A stretch of DNA of 64,000 nt, taken from assembly GCA_023374025.1 (NCBI GenBank), contig SIJG01000018.1, forward strand, positions 1,908,175 to 1,972,174, written 5' to 3'. The stretch is from Heterodera schachtii. Its lineage: Eukaryota > Nematoda > Chromadorea > Rhabditida > Heteroderidae. Of the stretch, positions 31,331 to 44,185 are shown piece by piece (position 1 is the stretch's first letter; each line of letters opens with the position of its first letter). The position numbers and the translations under genes were made by a program. The notes beneath the pieces were generated by a model. That model searched no databases and was not told the DNA's origin. It saw only the letters and a program-made list of their open reading frames with translations.

Positions 31331-32690
31331 TCTTGGGATATTTATTATCTTCTATAAAATCGCAATCATTCTCAAATAGCCAAGTGTTTTTTAAATCGTT
31401 TGGGGTTATATTTCAATGTTTGTCTTTTTAAATTTATATTTTTGTTATTTATTTTGTTGTTCATTTTGATAAATTTTTAAGGTTACCGTAACAAAATTAG
31501 GCGATTTAAGCACCTTTGGCTGAAGACCTATGGCCACATATAGAATTTTTAGTGAAGTACTAAAATAACTGATTTATAAATATTTGATATAAATTTTTAA
31601 TTTAACAATTAAACATTTTTTGTTAAATTTCTTGGAATGCGATCTCATCTCCCATTTTTCCAAATAGTTTGTTGTATATTATCATTCAAAATTTGTATTT
31701 TTCAATTTATCTTTTTGTAACTTATTTCATCTTTTTTTAAACCTTTGTCCTTGCTTTAATTGTTTTTGAAATTAAAAACTTTATTTAAAAGACAAGTTAA
31801 TATTTGCCATTACTATATATTTTTATTGGCAAATTTATTCCATCAATTTATCCGTCATTATTTTTATTTCCGCTTAAATGGTTTGGATTTCCAATTAAGT
31901 TTGTGCTACTCCGACCTAAGTCCTAGTGTTAATTTCAAAAATAATTATATTGTTTTACATAAACTTGCCGTATCAAAATTAGGCGTTTTAAGTTCATTTG
32001 GTCAAAGAACTATGTTCATTATCTCGAATTTTTAGTGCACCCAAAATGTTTGACAATGAGAATAATTGCAGGTGGTGCCTTTAAGAAACATTTTTGGTAA
32101 ATTAAATGTAGGTGTTCTCGAGCGAATGATTGATTAGTAGATCATTTACTTATTAAAAATCATTAATTATTTATGCGAAATTATTTTTCGACCGATTCAA
32201 TAATTCGTGCTTTGTTAAATTATTGGAAATTCTTTTAAATTCAATTTATACTATTTGTTTTTCTTATCAGATGAACCCAAATCGTTTTTCCGTTTTTCTC
32301 TTTTTTCGGTTATGAAATTTAGTTGTTAATGCAAAGAGTTTAAATTTATAATATTAAAAAAACAAAATATTAACTAACATTTAACATTTCGGTAATTAAA
32401 ATTTCATTTATGTATTTTTTTCTTTATACAAAACAATTCAGTTTTATTTTGTAAAATCAATTAAAACTAATTTAGAATATTACCGGAATAAAGCTTTTTA
32501 ATATGATTCTTTTCATTTTGTTTAAATTCGAATATTTCCTTTAGATTAGTGCCAGATTAGTTTTTAGTAGAAAGCCACCAATCATTTTTCTGCTTTTATT
32601 TTTATTGCTTTAATCCATTTTAGTTTTATCTTTTCGTTTGTTATGCTTGATATAATAATTTATTAAGTGGTCAAAATTGCTAATTTTTCA

Positions 32691-32718
32691 CCCGGCGGCG
32701 CCTGTCGGCACCGCCGGG
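32691..32718 (+). repeat. GC-rich palindrome family copy
   Basis: CCCGGCGGCGCCTGTCGGCA followed by CCGCCGGG, one of the most nearly perfect copies of the family. Confidence 0.75.
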
Positions 32719-34530
32719 CCTCCAAAACTTCTTTTTCTTAGAAAATTGGCTCAAAATTGTTTTCGAAAATGCTGATTTTTGACACCAAATGCTGGTTTTT
32801 TGTTAGCAAAATGCTTTTGAAAATTTCCATCTGGCAGCTCTGGAACGAAAATACACTCCTAAGAATCAAGCAGAAAAAATTTCCGAAATTACACCCCAAA
32901 GAATTAAAAAAAATTTCCCAAAAATTGATTGCCTAAAATATAATTTTAAAGCGTTGATAAATTTTTTTTTTCCTATTTTAGTGCCTACTCGAGCTTTTTG
33001 TGCCTATTTATGCATATTTTGTGATTTTCTGCCTTTTAGGTGCATATTCGCGATTTTTTGTTGGCCTAAAAATCGCATCCCTACAAATGATATTTATTTT
33101 CAATATTTTCTTGAAGAAAATTCGTATGATTATCGGCAAAAATTGATTTGTAAATGGAAAATGATTGTTCCACGTCACAAAATGTCAGAGGAATAAATTT
33201 GTAAAAAGAGATTAAGTTTAGAGGAACATCTGGTTCTGTGATTTTTTCAGGACTTTATTTGGCAAAATTGCCGATTTTTTCAATTCCGTTTTTCTCTGAC
33301 ACAATGCCACAAAAAATTTTTCTATCCAATTGGGTTTTTAGTCATTTGTTTATTTCTTTTAAACACACTATCCCGAAAAAGAGAGATGAAGCAATAAATA
33401 GAGAGTGCAGAGAAAAATACACCTCTCATTTTCGCGTACCATTTCTTTATCTCTGTTAATAGAGAAAAACTGAATTTATTTGCTCTATTAAAAAAAATTT
33501 TTCACCTTTCAAATTTTCTTTAAATTTTGCATACCGATAGAGAAAAAAATCATGAACAACAGCTAAGTTTTAAGTACAAAAAAAGAGTTAACAAAAAATT
33601 ATTAAAAACCAAATTTCGAAGCCTCATTGAAAAATTTTTTGAAAATTTCATTTTAATTGTTTTTTGGAGCAACAATAAATAAAAATATTAAGAGGTAATT
33701 TCGCGATGATATGTAAAAATAAGAATTTTATTTTGCGTAATTTTCGGCTTATCACATTCAATAACATTCAATATAAATTAGGGGATATATTTTTTTGATT
33801 CGCTAAATTTCGAGACTGTCGAAATTAAGAAATTAAAAACCGGCATAAGGCGAGATTTTATTTCTTTAATTATTTGCTGTCTTTTTATTTTTATTCTTTC
33901 AGTTAAATTTTTCATACGTAAGAAATAAATGATAATTAGAGTGCTCAGTTTTCAGCACAAATAATGACCGATTCAACACTGTAAACAGCACCAAATTTTC
34001 TCAAAATAAGCATGAAAAAAGCACAAAAAATTGAAAAAAGCATAAAAATTAAGGAATTAAAATCACCAAAAATTGAAAAAAGGCCTCAAAAAACGTTTGT
34101 TTGCTCCATGGTTATAAAAAAAAACCTCAAAATAGATGCTAAAATGGGAATGAGATACATAATTTTAAAAATCAAAAATTCTTGTCAATAAAATAAATAA
34201 ATAAATTTTGAAAATCGAGAAATCAGCAAAAATCAGCATGAAAAAAGTTGACTTAGAAGCCTCAAACCAAGTTAAAAATGCGCTTTTCATGCTTATTATC
34301 ACGCCCAAGTTAGCAAAAAAAAAATGCTGCAAAATGAGCACTCTAATGATAATAGATATTAGTTTTTTTTTTCAAAATTGTTGCAACAATAAAAATATGT
34401 TTAATACAATTAATCAATTATAATTCATTTTTTAATATAAATTAAGATTTGTAAAATTTTAATTGGTTAAGGCTTAATATTAGCCATATTGTATTTAGCT
34501 GATCTGTGCTCATTTCGTAATATTCTGCAT

Positions 34531-35640
34531 AATTCATTCGTTAAATGGTGACAATATAACTTAACTATTATTATTGTTTTGCTCCTTGATCAGTTACTTT
34601 CTTCAGAATATACTTAGAATTTATATTTTTCGCAACGTTTTATTAATTATTTTATTAATTATTTTATCATAGCTCATACATTTTCATATGTTTATTTAAC
34701 ACACAATTTTTATTGTTAATTTTCTTATTCCTTATTTTAATATATCTCAAAATAGTGAATACTTTCATTTTCCCTTGCTTCCATTTTACATTTTGTGAGA
34801 AAATTGTTTTTCGATTAAATAGTTTATAATTTTTATTATATTTTTTATAATTATTCTAATTCAATATCATTTTATTTTATTTGAATTTGTGTGTGTTTCT
34901 TTTATTTATCATTTTTCACTTAAACATATATTCCATTTAACAAATTAATATTGCTGATTAAAATTTTTTATTTATTTGTTTGAGAATCTTTTTTTAAAAT
35001 CATTTAAAATGGATAATTCTTGGAGACTTAATTATATTTTAATGTCAATTTAATTTATTTGTAAGTAATAATAAAATAAATATATAGTATTCTTTATTTC
35101 GATATTTTGACTTGCTTCAATAGAGCATCTAATTAAAATGTAAACAATTTTATAAAATTTCTTTTTACCTGATAATTTTTCAAAATTTTCTTTAATTCAG
35201 AAAAATTATATCAAAAGCCGCCTCCTAAATGAAATATATTTATTTATTTCTAATTTTTTATCCAATTTTCTCCAATTTTCACGAATCTAATCATTTTTGG
35301 TGACTAGAATTTACTCTTTTTAAGTTTTGTTTTTGTTTTTCCCACGAAACAACATTTATTTTTTGGCATTTATTTGATCATATAATATTGTTATAGTTAG
35401 ATTAAACAAATTGTTAACCTTATATTAAGAGAAAATTTCGAGTTTTATATTAAATTATTTAACTTAGAATGTTTATTTATTTATTTACTCTTGTTCCCGC
35501 GCTGTTTTTAGTATAGTTCGAAGAGGCTAACGCAGTAGGAAAATAACTGATTTATATTTTTTTTTTTACAATTTTTTATTTGTTATGTAAAAATAATAAA
35601 TTAAAAATATATATATTCTTTTGTTAAATTTCTTGGAATA
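34531..35640 (+). repeat. Segmental duplication, copy B
   Basis: Diverged copy of 30459-31330, with the same word order and the conserved CCCGCGCTGTTTTTAGTATA block at about 35496. Confidence 0.65.
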
Positions 35641-37511
35641 TTTATTATTTCTATAAAATCGAGATCTCATTCTCGCATCCCAAGTGATTTCCAAATTTGT
35701 TTTGTTGTTATATTATCAATATTGGTAGTTTAATTTATCTGATTTTACTCATTTCTCCTTTTTATAAATACATAATTAATTTTGCTTCTAATTTTTGTAA
35801 TAATTTAAAATACTTTCAGTTTAATTAAAATTTAATTTATTACATTTACTTCCCTTATTAATAATTTTTACTTTTATTTTAGCAAGTCCATTAAAAATAA
35901 TTCACAATAGATTTTTAAAAATATTTCTATTAATTACCGAAATTACCGCAATATCTTTTAAATTTTGTCTTTTTATTTTATTTATATTCAAATATTCCTT
36001 GTGAGTCGGCATAAAATCAGGTCTTGTCTGACGCCTTAAAGCGCTTCTTCGTGTTTTAATTCTTCTTAAGCTTTTATTTTTATTGCTTTAATTCTTCTAT
36101 TTTTTGTGTATAATAATTAGTTTCACTTTCTCGATTTAAAATTAAGGTGAAACTTTTAATAAACCGTTAGAAATGAATTTTCTAATATTTTGACTTTGAT
36201 TAGTCATCAATTTTAAAAGGCCCCGGCTCAAGCTTAAAAAGTAGCGAGTTGTTTTATTTTAATTTTTTAACAGCTTCAAGTTGCTTCTTAATCCGAAGAT
36301 AATTACTATTAACAATTTTTTATAATTTAATAAAGTATTAAGCGCGTTTTCAAAAAAATAATCGTAAATTTAATAAAGGTGGGACTTGGGCCACAAAAAT
36401 TTTCAGAATACCGTATTTTTATTTTTGCTGCGCCATTCTCCAATTTTTATGTGAAAGGATGGTTGACGCCAAAGAAATTTTAAGAATTTAAGTGTAATTA
36501 GAGTTGGCAAGTTTTTTTAATTAAGGAAAAACAGTGATAGAATTTAGATTTTAATCAAAAAATAGATTACTTAAAATTAGACGACTATTTTTTTATTTTC
36601 CTTTTCGAAAACTCTTTATGACTTGTTTTTTTTTATAATTTCTAGAGAAGGAAAGGGATTCCGATAAACTCCGTCGGGAAGAAAGTTTTTGAAAAGTTGG
36701 ATGGGATTTAATTCTCCAAAAACGATCATTTTGCGATTCTGTCCATCTTTTTCAATTTTTTAATAAAATTTTCCCTAATTAAAAAAACCCTATATTCATT
36801 CTTTAAAACTTATATTTTGATGGAAAAACGAAGGAAGAAGAAGACAATTCATTCCTCCGCCAACCAAAATGTGGAGAATGAGCAACGACAATCGATGGAA
36901 GACGACCCCCCCCCCCCGGGGGAAGAATTTTGTGCGTCGTTTTGCATTGATTTTTGTTCCCCCAATTAAAAATAAAATCTAGAAATAATTAAAAATAAAA
37001 TAAATATATAAATTAGAGCTCTTATTTGAGTTCTCTTCTCTCTATGTCTCACTCTTCTTAAACCCATCATCCCTATTTTTTCTCTAAAATTGTAATTGTT
37101 ATCTTATAAAAAAAATTGACTTTTGGTGAAAATATGCAAAAATTGACATTTTCTTATAATCGAAATTTTTAAAGCGAAGAATTTTTTAAAGCTGAAAACT
37201 TTTTCGTAATTAAATTTTAATTTTTTATTTACACATTCGAAAGCCACAAAATAAAGAAAAATCATCTCAATTGGGATCCAAGAAAAAACTTAATTTTATG
37301 GATACATTTTGAAAATTTCTATTTGTAGAGCATATTTTTTGGTATTTCTTGGTGTATATTTTTCGTTTTTTAGCATTTTATGATTATCTTTTTTGATTAA
37401 TGCGAAAATATTTAACAAAATCGATAAAAATGCCGAAAAATTTATATATTTTTTTAAATCCAATATTTTTTAAATTTTTATGAATATTAATGTCAATCAA
37501 AGAACTTCCGC

Positions 37512-37518
37512 TATAAAA
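37512..37518 (+). promoter_or_regulatory. TATA-like box upstream of the broken HTH gene
   Basis: TATAAAA 247 nt upstream of the start codon at 37759. The intact paralogue has TATAAAA about 270 nt upstream of its start, a similar spacing. Weak evidence alone in AT-rich DNA. Confidence 0.35.
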
Positions 37519-37758
37519 GGGTGTATTTCGTCGTGCATATCACCGGCAGGAAGTATACATACTTTAAAAAATATTAATAAATTTCTCCACAATAATGATG
37601 ATTTATGTGTATGAATAGGTGAATTATATGGGCAAACATATAAATGTCGTCACTAAAACAGAAAATAAATTATAATGAAATTATTTTTGGTTGGCATAAT
37701 TCCCAAATTATTCAATTCATTCAATATTTTCAAAAGAAATTTTTTATTTTCTAAGAAA

Positions 37759-39006
37759 ATGGCTAATTTTAAATGCCTTTTCCAATGCGCTTTTTGCTGC
37801 TTTTTTCTCCGACTTTTCGTAATCGCTGTTGAACACAATGAAAAGGATTTATTTGATGAAATTTGGAAGAATTTAAATAATAAAACGCCTAAAGTGAAGG
37901 GATTTGAGAAAATAAAGGTTAAAATGGAACCACAAATGGACAATGAACAAATGATAAATATGGAAAAATATGGCCAAATTGGGAAGACATTAAAATTGAA
38001 AAAAGAAAAATGCGAAAATGGCCAAAACGAAAAAGTAAATTATTCGGCAGAAAAGCAAATCAAAAAGGAACAACAAAGTGAGGAAGGAACGGAGATTAAT
38101 CGACAAACCAAAGGTGAGTTGATCCAACAAATTGGCTTCTCTTCCATAATCTACGGAATTGAGAGGGATTATCCGCGTAGCTCAGTCAGTTGATTGTACT
38201 CCGAACGGCATGAAAGGTCGTGGGTTAAAGTCCCAGCGGAACAATATTTGACACTTGGCCATCCATCAAAATCCCCACATGTGTCATTTTTTGAAATTTA
38301 AATTTCCGCTACCGATTTCGAGTAATAGCCAGGGATGCGATCGAAAATTTTTCAAAATCAGAACATCGGGCTCAAAACCCACTACCAATTTCGAGCAACA
38401 GCGGCAGTCGAAGGACAAAACAAACTAAAAAACAATAAAAATAATATTAAAATGTTAATTTTTTTTGCTTATGAAATCAAAAATGGCAATGGTCGGAAAA
38501 GCGGGAATTCCCGAACCTGTCATGGTCAGTCAAGCTTTTTAAATTTAAATTTAGTAAGTCAAAAGATAAGCTCAACAAAAGCGGACAACTTAAAAATTAG
38601 CCAAGGAAAAACTGGGGAAGAAAATGCCAAAAAAGTTTTAAAAAAATTTAATCAAAATGAAAAAGCTTTTTAATTGAAAAATTTGAAGAGATGAAAAAAG
38701 AATTTTTAAGCAATAAAAGAAGAAAGTCAAGTAAAAAATGATATTAATTGAAGTGGAAATTGCCAGAAAATTAGGCACAAGTCGGACATCGATTCACAGA
38801 TGGAAGAAAATGGCCAAATTGACAAAGGCTCAAAAAAGGCACACTGAAGCATCAAAACGCAAAATAATGAAGGAATATTCCCGACTAAAATCAATGGCAT
38901 TAAGTGAAACAAAAATTGCACAAGAATTGGGGGTGGACAGAAAAACGATTAGTTATTGGAAGACTAAATTAGCCAAACAATTAACAAGTATATATTTTAA
39001 AATTTA
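37759..39006 (+). pseudogene. Secreted HTH-repeat protein, frameshifted paralogue
   Basis: Exon 1 (37759-38113) encodes a signal peptide (CLFQCAFCCFFLRLFVIAV) and an acidic, lysine-rich linker (DLFDEIWKNLNN) with psi-K-x-E motifs (VKME, IKKE); it ends at a phase-1 donor GTGAGT. The start at 37759 is chosen over an in-frame ATG at 37675 because it gives a compact signal peptide aligning with the gene at 46113. The HTH part (about 38620-39006) has two repeats (ARKLGTSRTSIHRWKKM and AQELGVDRKTISYWKTKL), but alignment with the intact paralogue requires two frame changes, near 38670 and near 38735, within the first repeat. The intron holds a tRNA-like sequence. Either a pseudogene or affected by assembly errors. 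Confidence 0.7.
38172..38240 (+). tRNA. Degenerate tRNA-like sequence in an intron
   Basis: 69 nt with box A-like TAGCTCAGTCAGTTGA, box B-like GGGTTAAAGTCCC, a five-pair acceptor stem (TCCGC/GCGGA) and a four-pair T stem. The inner acceptor pairs and the T-loop C are lost and the anticodon arm is not convincing. It is probably a tRNA pseudogene or a SINE head, lying between exon 1 and the HTH exons of the broken gene. Confidence 0.45.
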
Positions 39007-41169
39007 ATTTAAAATGGGAAACATTATGGACCGGCGCTGTAACATGAAAAACTCCAATCTTTTAGGGAAGGGGAGAAAAAATCAGAATTCTAACCATAAT
39101 CAAATATATTTGAGAAATTTTAAAATGAGAATTTCTCGAAGTGTTTTTGTTACAAAAAATGAAACTTTTGGTTTTTGCTTGGAAATACAAATTTAGAAAC
39201 AAAAGTGCCACAATCGGCTACTTCCTTTTCTTCTTCTTTTGCTGGGCGTGATCATCTGTGGGTTTGGAATTGGTCAACAAAAAAAAGAACATAAATAAAT
39301 GGAAGAGATGATGGAAAGAAATTCACAGCAGAAAAAATGAAATTGATCGCTATTGTGACGAGGAAGAATGAGTATCGATCGATTTGTGGGCACATAAAAA
39401 ATGCCAAATTTCATTTTTATAGTAATTTCATTTTCACGAACTGTTGCTCTTTCGGGTATTAGTCATAGACACACCATCCCTAAGGAAATTCGGTATCGGC
39501 GGGCCTATCCAGAATTTTCAAAAATTCACGATTTCAAGCTATTTTTTGACTTTCCAGGTCACCATGAAGGAGTGATCTGACCAAGTTGGTGCAAAAGACT
39601 TGTTTGATCAGCAGCAAAAGTTAGCTCAGAATTTTATCTCACCTAAAATTGAGTTTTGGTCGACTAATTTGCACCGCCAAAAATGGGGCTGTTTTAGCGC
39701 AAATTTGAACTTTCTTTTGGCATAAAATGACATTTTTTACTTGAGACATTTTTGAGAAAATCGAATTTTTGGGAAAAATTTTTAATAAAGTAATCTTAAT
39801 GGTATAAGGGGTAAAAAAGGTCGCTTAATCCGACAGTAGTTAAGCTTCAGAGAAATAATGAAATTTTTGGATACAAAAAGAGGTTTGAAAATAGTGACAG
39901 AACTTTTATCGCACCCTGTATATTATTAGAATTTAAAAAAAATTAGTTGGTTATTTCCCAGTCCCTTTTTACTCGAAAGTTTTGGGCTCAAGAGCAGTCT
40001 CGACAATTTGCTCTCGACCATCGTTCAAGCACTATCTCTCCCCCGCCCCCCCCCCCCCCTTCTATCTCCCGCGCTCTCACTCATTCACTCTCCCTATCTC
40101 TCACTCTCTATATCCCCACTCTCTCTTCCTCTCTCTATGACTCCCAAAAAATGCCTCAGTAGAAAAATTCGTCAGTTATAAAAGTTTAATGGATTTTCGA
40201 GGTCGTGGTCACGAATTCAACATCCATTTTGGCCAATTCATAACCCCGGACCAGAATTCGAACAAAAAGTCGAAAACCCAAATTTTTCCATTTTTAGTCT
40301 AAAAATAGTTTAAATGATGTTTTATTGATGTAATGATGACTTTCACTTCGCTTCCGTGTATTTAAACCGATTTTGAACCAAAAACACAATTTCGAAATTT
40401 GGACTTCGACTTTTCGTTCGAATTCGGGTCCGGGGTCCAGAATTTTGGTTAGCATCAAATCATTTTACTTAAATTGAAAAGTCAATTTTATTAATTGAAC
40501 AAACCGAGAAATGTCATATATATGAAAAAAGAAAATATTCATTAATTGCTTTCAAAGGGTATTTATTTAGAATAGGTATCACATAAATAAAAATAATAAA
40601 TTATTTATTTATTTTAAATGCTCGTCGTAAAAATTCGACATTTCATTAAATGCCTATTTAAATAGGTTAGCTTACATTGTAATTTGACACATTTTGTTAG
40701 AGCAAATTAAATTTTCTTTTCACGTAGTGGCGGATTTATGAAAAGACCCAACTCGATTTTCACAAAAATTGGAAAATTTAAGGATCAGGCGAAACCGGTG
40801 ACGCCTCAGGGAAATTTTTAGAAAATTTAGTAATTTGTAAACGACCAAAACACCCAAGGAAACAAATAAATACGGCGAAGGTTCTGCAACCAAAAAGTAA
40901 TTGAAATATTACGAATAATTTTGTGATGGCATTTTAACAAAAACAAATGGAATTTACAAGTAGCGAATTTAAAATAATCAATTCAAAAGTGTAGCAAAAC
41001 AAAGCCGCTGAAAAAATAATTTTAAAAAACTAAAAATCTCCCCTCCCTACTCTTAAGTGTTATATATAAATATAAAATAAAAACAATTTGAATAAATATG
41101 GAAAAGCGAGAGATCTAAGGCCTATGTTCGAGTCGGTCCGGGCTCTGCCGCAAGCCGCCAGGGCCGGTG
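39007..41169. other. Gene-free stretch with a pyrimidine run and foldbacks
   Basis: Contains a TCTC-rich low-complexity tract with a C run (about 40030-40140) and a ~250-bp foldback (about 40200-40450). No gene seen. A box B-like GTTCGAGTC near 41128 may be a tRNA scrap. Confidence 0.45.
40200..40450. mobile_element. ~250-bp foldback of the GAATTCGAACAAAA family
   Basis: CCGGACCAGAATTCGAACAA at about 40248 is mirrored by GTTCGAATTCGGGTCCGG at about 40416. The same paired words occur at 10.7-10.9 kb, about 8575-8605 (one arm), 11955-11995 (one arm) and 60.09-60.31 kb. Confidence 0.65.
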
Positions 41170-42930
41170 CTAGGTCGAAGGACAAAAAGTGCAAATTTGC
41201 TAAATTTTTGACTAAATCCACTCATAACTTTTCTTAGACACAACCAAATTGTACAATCTTTGTCGCCAATTTTTTGGCGACGAGAGTCGGCAAATGGGAT
41301 GGGACATTTGCGGAAGGGACCAAATGGGGAAAGAAGGAACCAATGCGAGATGGAAGGGCCCCAAGGGCACGGGAGAGCCACTCCCGAGTGCCGTGATCGA
41401 TCGGATGATCACAATTTCTTCCATTTCCACCCATTTCATTTTTACCCCGCATTTCTTCCCCGTTTTTCACCCCCGCATTTTTTATCTGTCAACACTAATT
41501 CATTCACATTTTGTCCCATCGCACATCTGCCCCCCTTTTTCCTTTCTCTTCAATCGCCGCTCATCCAATTTGAATTTGGCCTTTGTCTCACTTTTCCATT
41601 GGCCAACAATTCCCAACATTTTTTCTCCGATTTGCTTCCCCCCATTTTTCTCTTTGTATTCATCGACTTGGACTTTGGACATTTTCTCATTTTTGTCCCT
41701 TTTCAATTTGTTATTCATTTCTCATTTGTGCCAGGGAGCACCTCTCCCTCCGCCCATTCACAACTCTTTTTATCGCATACTTAAGGGGCATTCGTTCATT
41801 CATTCATCATTCATTTTTGCTCATCACCGGGGAGGAACTTTCCTTATCTCCCCCTCGGCATCACATCACCCATTTTGTGTGCCATTCATTCATTCACCAT
41901 TTCCATTGCTCCCCCACAGGGAGATTCGCTTCATTTGTCCCCCTTTTTTCACATTTCAATCCATTTGAGGGAGATGTCTCCCTTTCCCACTTTTCACACA
42001 TTTTGCCACGGCACATTGCCGTCTGGCACATTTCATTTCCAGTCACTCTGTGGCTGGGGTTTAATACCCAAATTTGAGATTGTCAAATAAATTGCTTTTT
42101 ATTCTTGTGTCTTCGTCGGATCAGGCAAGGGGAAGGGAGCAGCTCCCTGATCAGCCAAGTGATCAGGATCATTCGAATCAGCCCCAACAGCCGGGCATTC
42201 AGCAGTTGTCAAGCAGGACTCCGAACGGAGGAGTGCCTAATCCTTCCTGCCCCCTTCCCTCCCAAATTGTCATCCGTCGTCTTCCCCCATTTCCCTCTCA
42301 GTCCCTTCCCGCCCGTGTGATTGGACATTCGGATTTGGCCAGTGGAAGCGGGAGCAAATCGCCCTGGGCAAGCATTCCGACCAGTGTCAAGAGCTGAGCA
42401 GCGGAGTGTCACGGGAGAGACCACCCTCCCGACAATCTCGGACAAGGGTGATTGACCAAGGGAGTCCCGACTTCTCCCTCAACATAAGTCGGTGGTGCCG
42501 TTAGCAGCAACAACAGCAAACCCCATCTTGTTTGTCCTCCCCACCCCCTCCCCAGTTCACTCCCTTGGGCACGGACCCAACGGCAGCAGCAATTTCGGGA
42601 ATTTGAGTGAATTGGGCCCGAGGGACGGGAGAGAAACTCCCGCGCACAGACCCCCTAGCCGTCAGCGCCGGCCGAGCTTTTCTTTGCCACAATCTTGGTA
42701 TCATACGATAGCCCGTGAATTGCTTTATTTGCTTGCCAAATTTCAAAAAAAAATTTTTTGAAAAATTTGATAAAATTTTCTGAAATTTACCAAGCTAATA
42801 ACGCAATTCAAGGGCTATCGTATGATACCAAGATTGTACAATTTGGTTGTGTCTAAGAAAAGTTATGAGTGGATTTAGTCAAAAACTCGGAAATTTGAGT
42901 GAAAAGGGAGGCACCACTGACCTTTTAAAA
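41170..42930. mobile_element. TIR-bounded GC-rich element with pyrimidine-strand bias
   Basis: TTTTGACTAAATCCACTCAT and CTTAGACACAACCAAATTGT on the left (41204-41260) are repeated inverted on the right (42836-42885), giving a ~1.7-kb element. The interior is far GC-richer than its flanks, and from about 41405 to 42060 the plus strand is strongly C/T-biased. Long open frames on both strands (up to 239 codons) show no recognisable family. A hairpin with GGTATCATACGATAGCCC arms sits at 42690-42838. It may carry captured genomic DNA; no transposase is visible. Confidence 0.55.
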
Positions 42931-43137
42931 CGGTCAAAATCACACAAGTTTGGTATCATTCGAAGGCTCTTGATGAGCTAAGTCTAAAAAACAAGGTATA
43001 AATTCGAACCGAAGCCATCTGGGCACTGGGACAACTGAGTCCCAGTGAAAATGGACACTTCAGAACCGAAAATAATAAACGGGAATAACAATTTAAAAGC
43101 AAAATTTCGCAAAAGGGAGCATGCGAAGAAGGAGCAA

Positions 43138-43287
43138 GTAGTGGGGCGAGACGGAGGGCGGAGGAAAAAGTCTGACGAGCGCCACAGGCGGTTGACTGCG
43201 GGGGCCCGAAGGGCCCCCGCCAATCAGTCAACCGCCTGCGGATCACGCGCGGACTTCTTCCGTAGCCCGTAGTCTCGCCCCACCTAC
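43138..43287. repeat. 150-bp GC-rich hairpin
   Basis: Left arm GTGGGGCGAGAC ... GGCGGTTGACTGCGGGGGCC pairs with GGCCCCCGCC ... GTCAACCGCC ... GTCTCGCCCCAC around a tiny loop at about 43209. It is followed by a second short hairpin, CCGCCG ... CGGCGG, ending in T6 (about 43290-43320). Confidence 0.75.
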
Positions 43288-43921
43288 TGGCCGCCGTAGT
43301 CGAGTGTGCGGCGGTTTTTTAGCGCAATAAGCTAAATTCAATCTTTTATATTTGACGTTCTTCTTTTACCATTTTCTGACTACTGGTTTAAAATAGTTTT
43401 AACGATTTTGAGGACCTATAACATGCGTCGGTTCGAGTTCATTCCATGATTTTTAGACTTATCTCGTTAGGAGCTTCCGAATGATACCAAATTTGTTCAA
43501 AAATTTTTATTTAAAATGGATTTTTGGCTGATTTTTAAGCTTATTTTCGTGATTTAAACCGGTTCAAAAACTGGTTTAAACGTTTTGCCGCGCCGTTTTT
43601 TTTATGGTTTAGGCGTTTTCAACACCTAAGAAAACCTATAAAAGTGTTTTTATGCAATTTTGAGTCTGGGACCTATGATGGATATTTTCCAATTTTTGGA
43701 ATAGTTTTTTTTAACTTTTGTTTTTATGGGATTTCGGCTTAGGTTTAAAGTGTTAAGCCGAGCTTAGCCCAGCTCTGTTTGAGAGTGGGTCTTCTGTGCT
43801 GACACCGCCGCATTTTCATCACCGAAGCGAAATTCTAAAAAAACTGGGTAATTTCCTAAAGTATTGCGTAAAAAACTCATTAAGGTTATTTCACATGCAT
43901 TAGAAAAAAAAAATTTTATCT

Positions 43922-44176
43922 TACTATTTTTGACCTTGTATAAAAATTTCATCCATGGCATTTCTCAGAAACTTTCGTCTATCCCAGACAAGAAATCCAC
44001 GCATGGCTTTTGGCTAATCAATTGAAAATTAGCAAATCTAACGATGTTTCACACATTTCCTGTCATTTATGGTCGACTAACTTACTTACTGCCAACACAT
44101 TACAAAACAATGAAAATATTTTGGATGTTTCCGGTCATAAAAATATTTGCAAAAAAAAAAAAAAAAATTAAATTAA
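43922..44176 (+). repeat. Duplicate of the HTH-gene promoter region
   Basis: TATAAAAATTTCATCCATGG, GACAAGAAATCCACGCATGG, TTTATGGTCGACTAACTTAC and an A-rich end match 45832-46070, the flank just upstream of the intact HTH gene. Here the promoter copy leads into the 121-bp tandem array instead of a gene. Confidence 0.8.
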
Positions 44177-44185
44177 TAAAAATGC

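Larger units (their letters stand above)
30026..37758. other. Long AT-rich region with diverged segmental duplications
   Basis: No gene is supported over ~7.7 kb. Blocks at about 30459-31330 and 34531-35640 are diverged copies sharing CATAATTCATTCGTTAAA near the start and CCCGCGCTGTTTTTAGTATA near the end. Smaller related blocks occur around 31380-31540 and 31640-32040. A GC-rich palindrome copy lies at 32691-32718 and a C/G run at about 36907-36921. Confidence 0.5.

Noticed and set aside
36821..36955. Short plus-strand frame beginning MEKRRKKK with a C-run-coded proline stretch
   Set aside because: Basic/acidic low complexity around a homopolymer run; no splice or homology support.
41249..42761. 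Overlapping long frames in three registers in the GC-rich element
   Set aside because: No frame is favoured, the composition is strongly biased, and no domain is recognisable; treated as element content.
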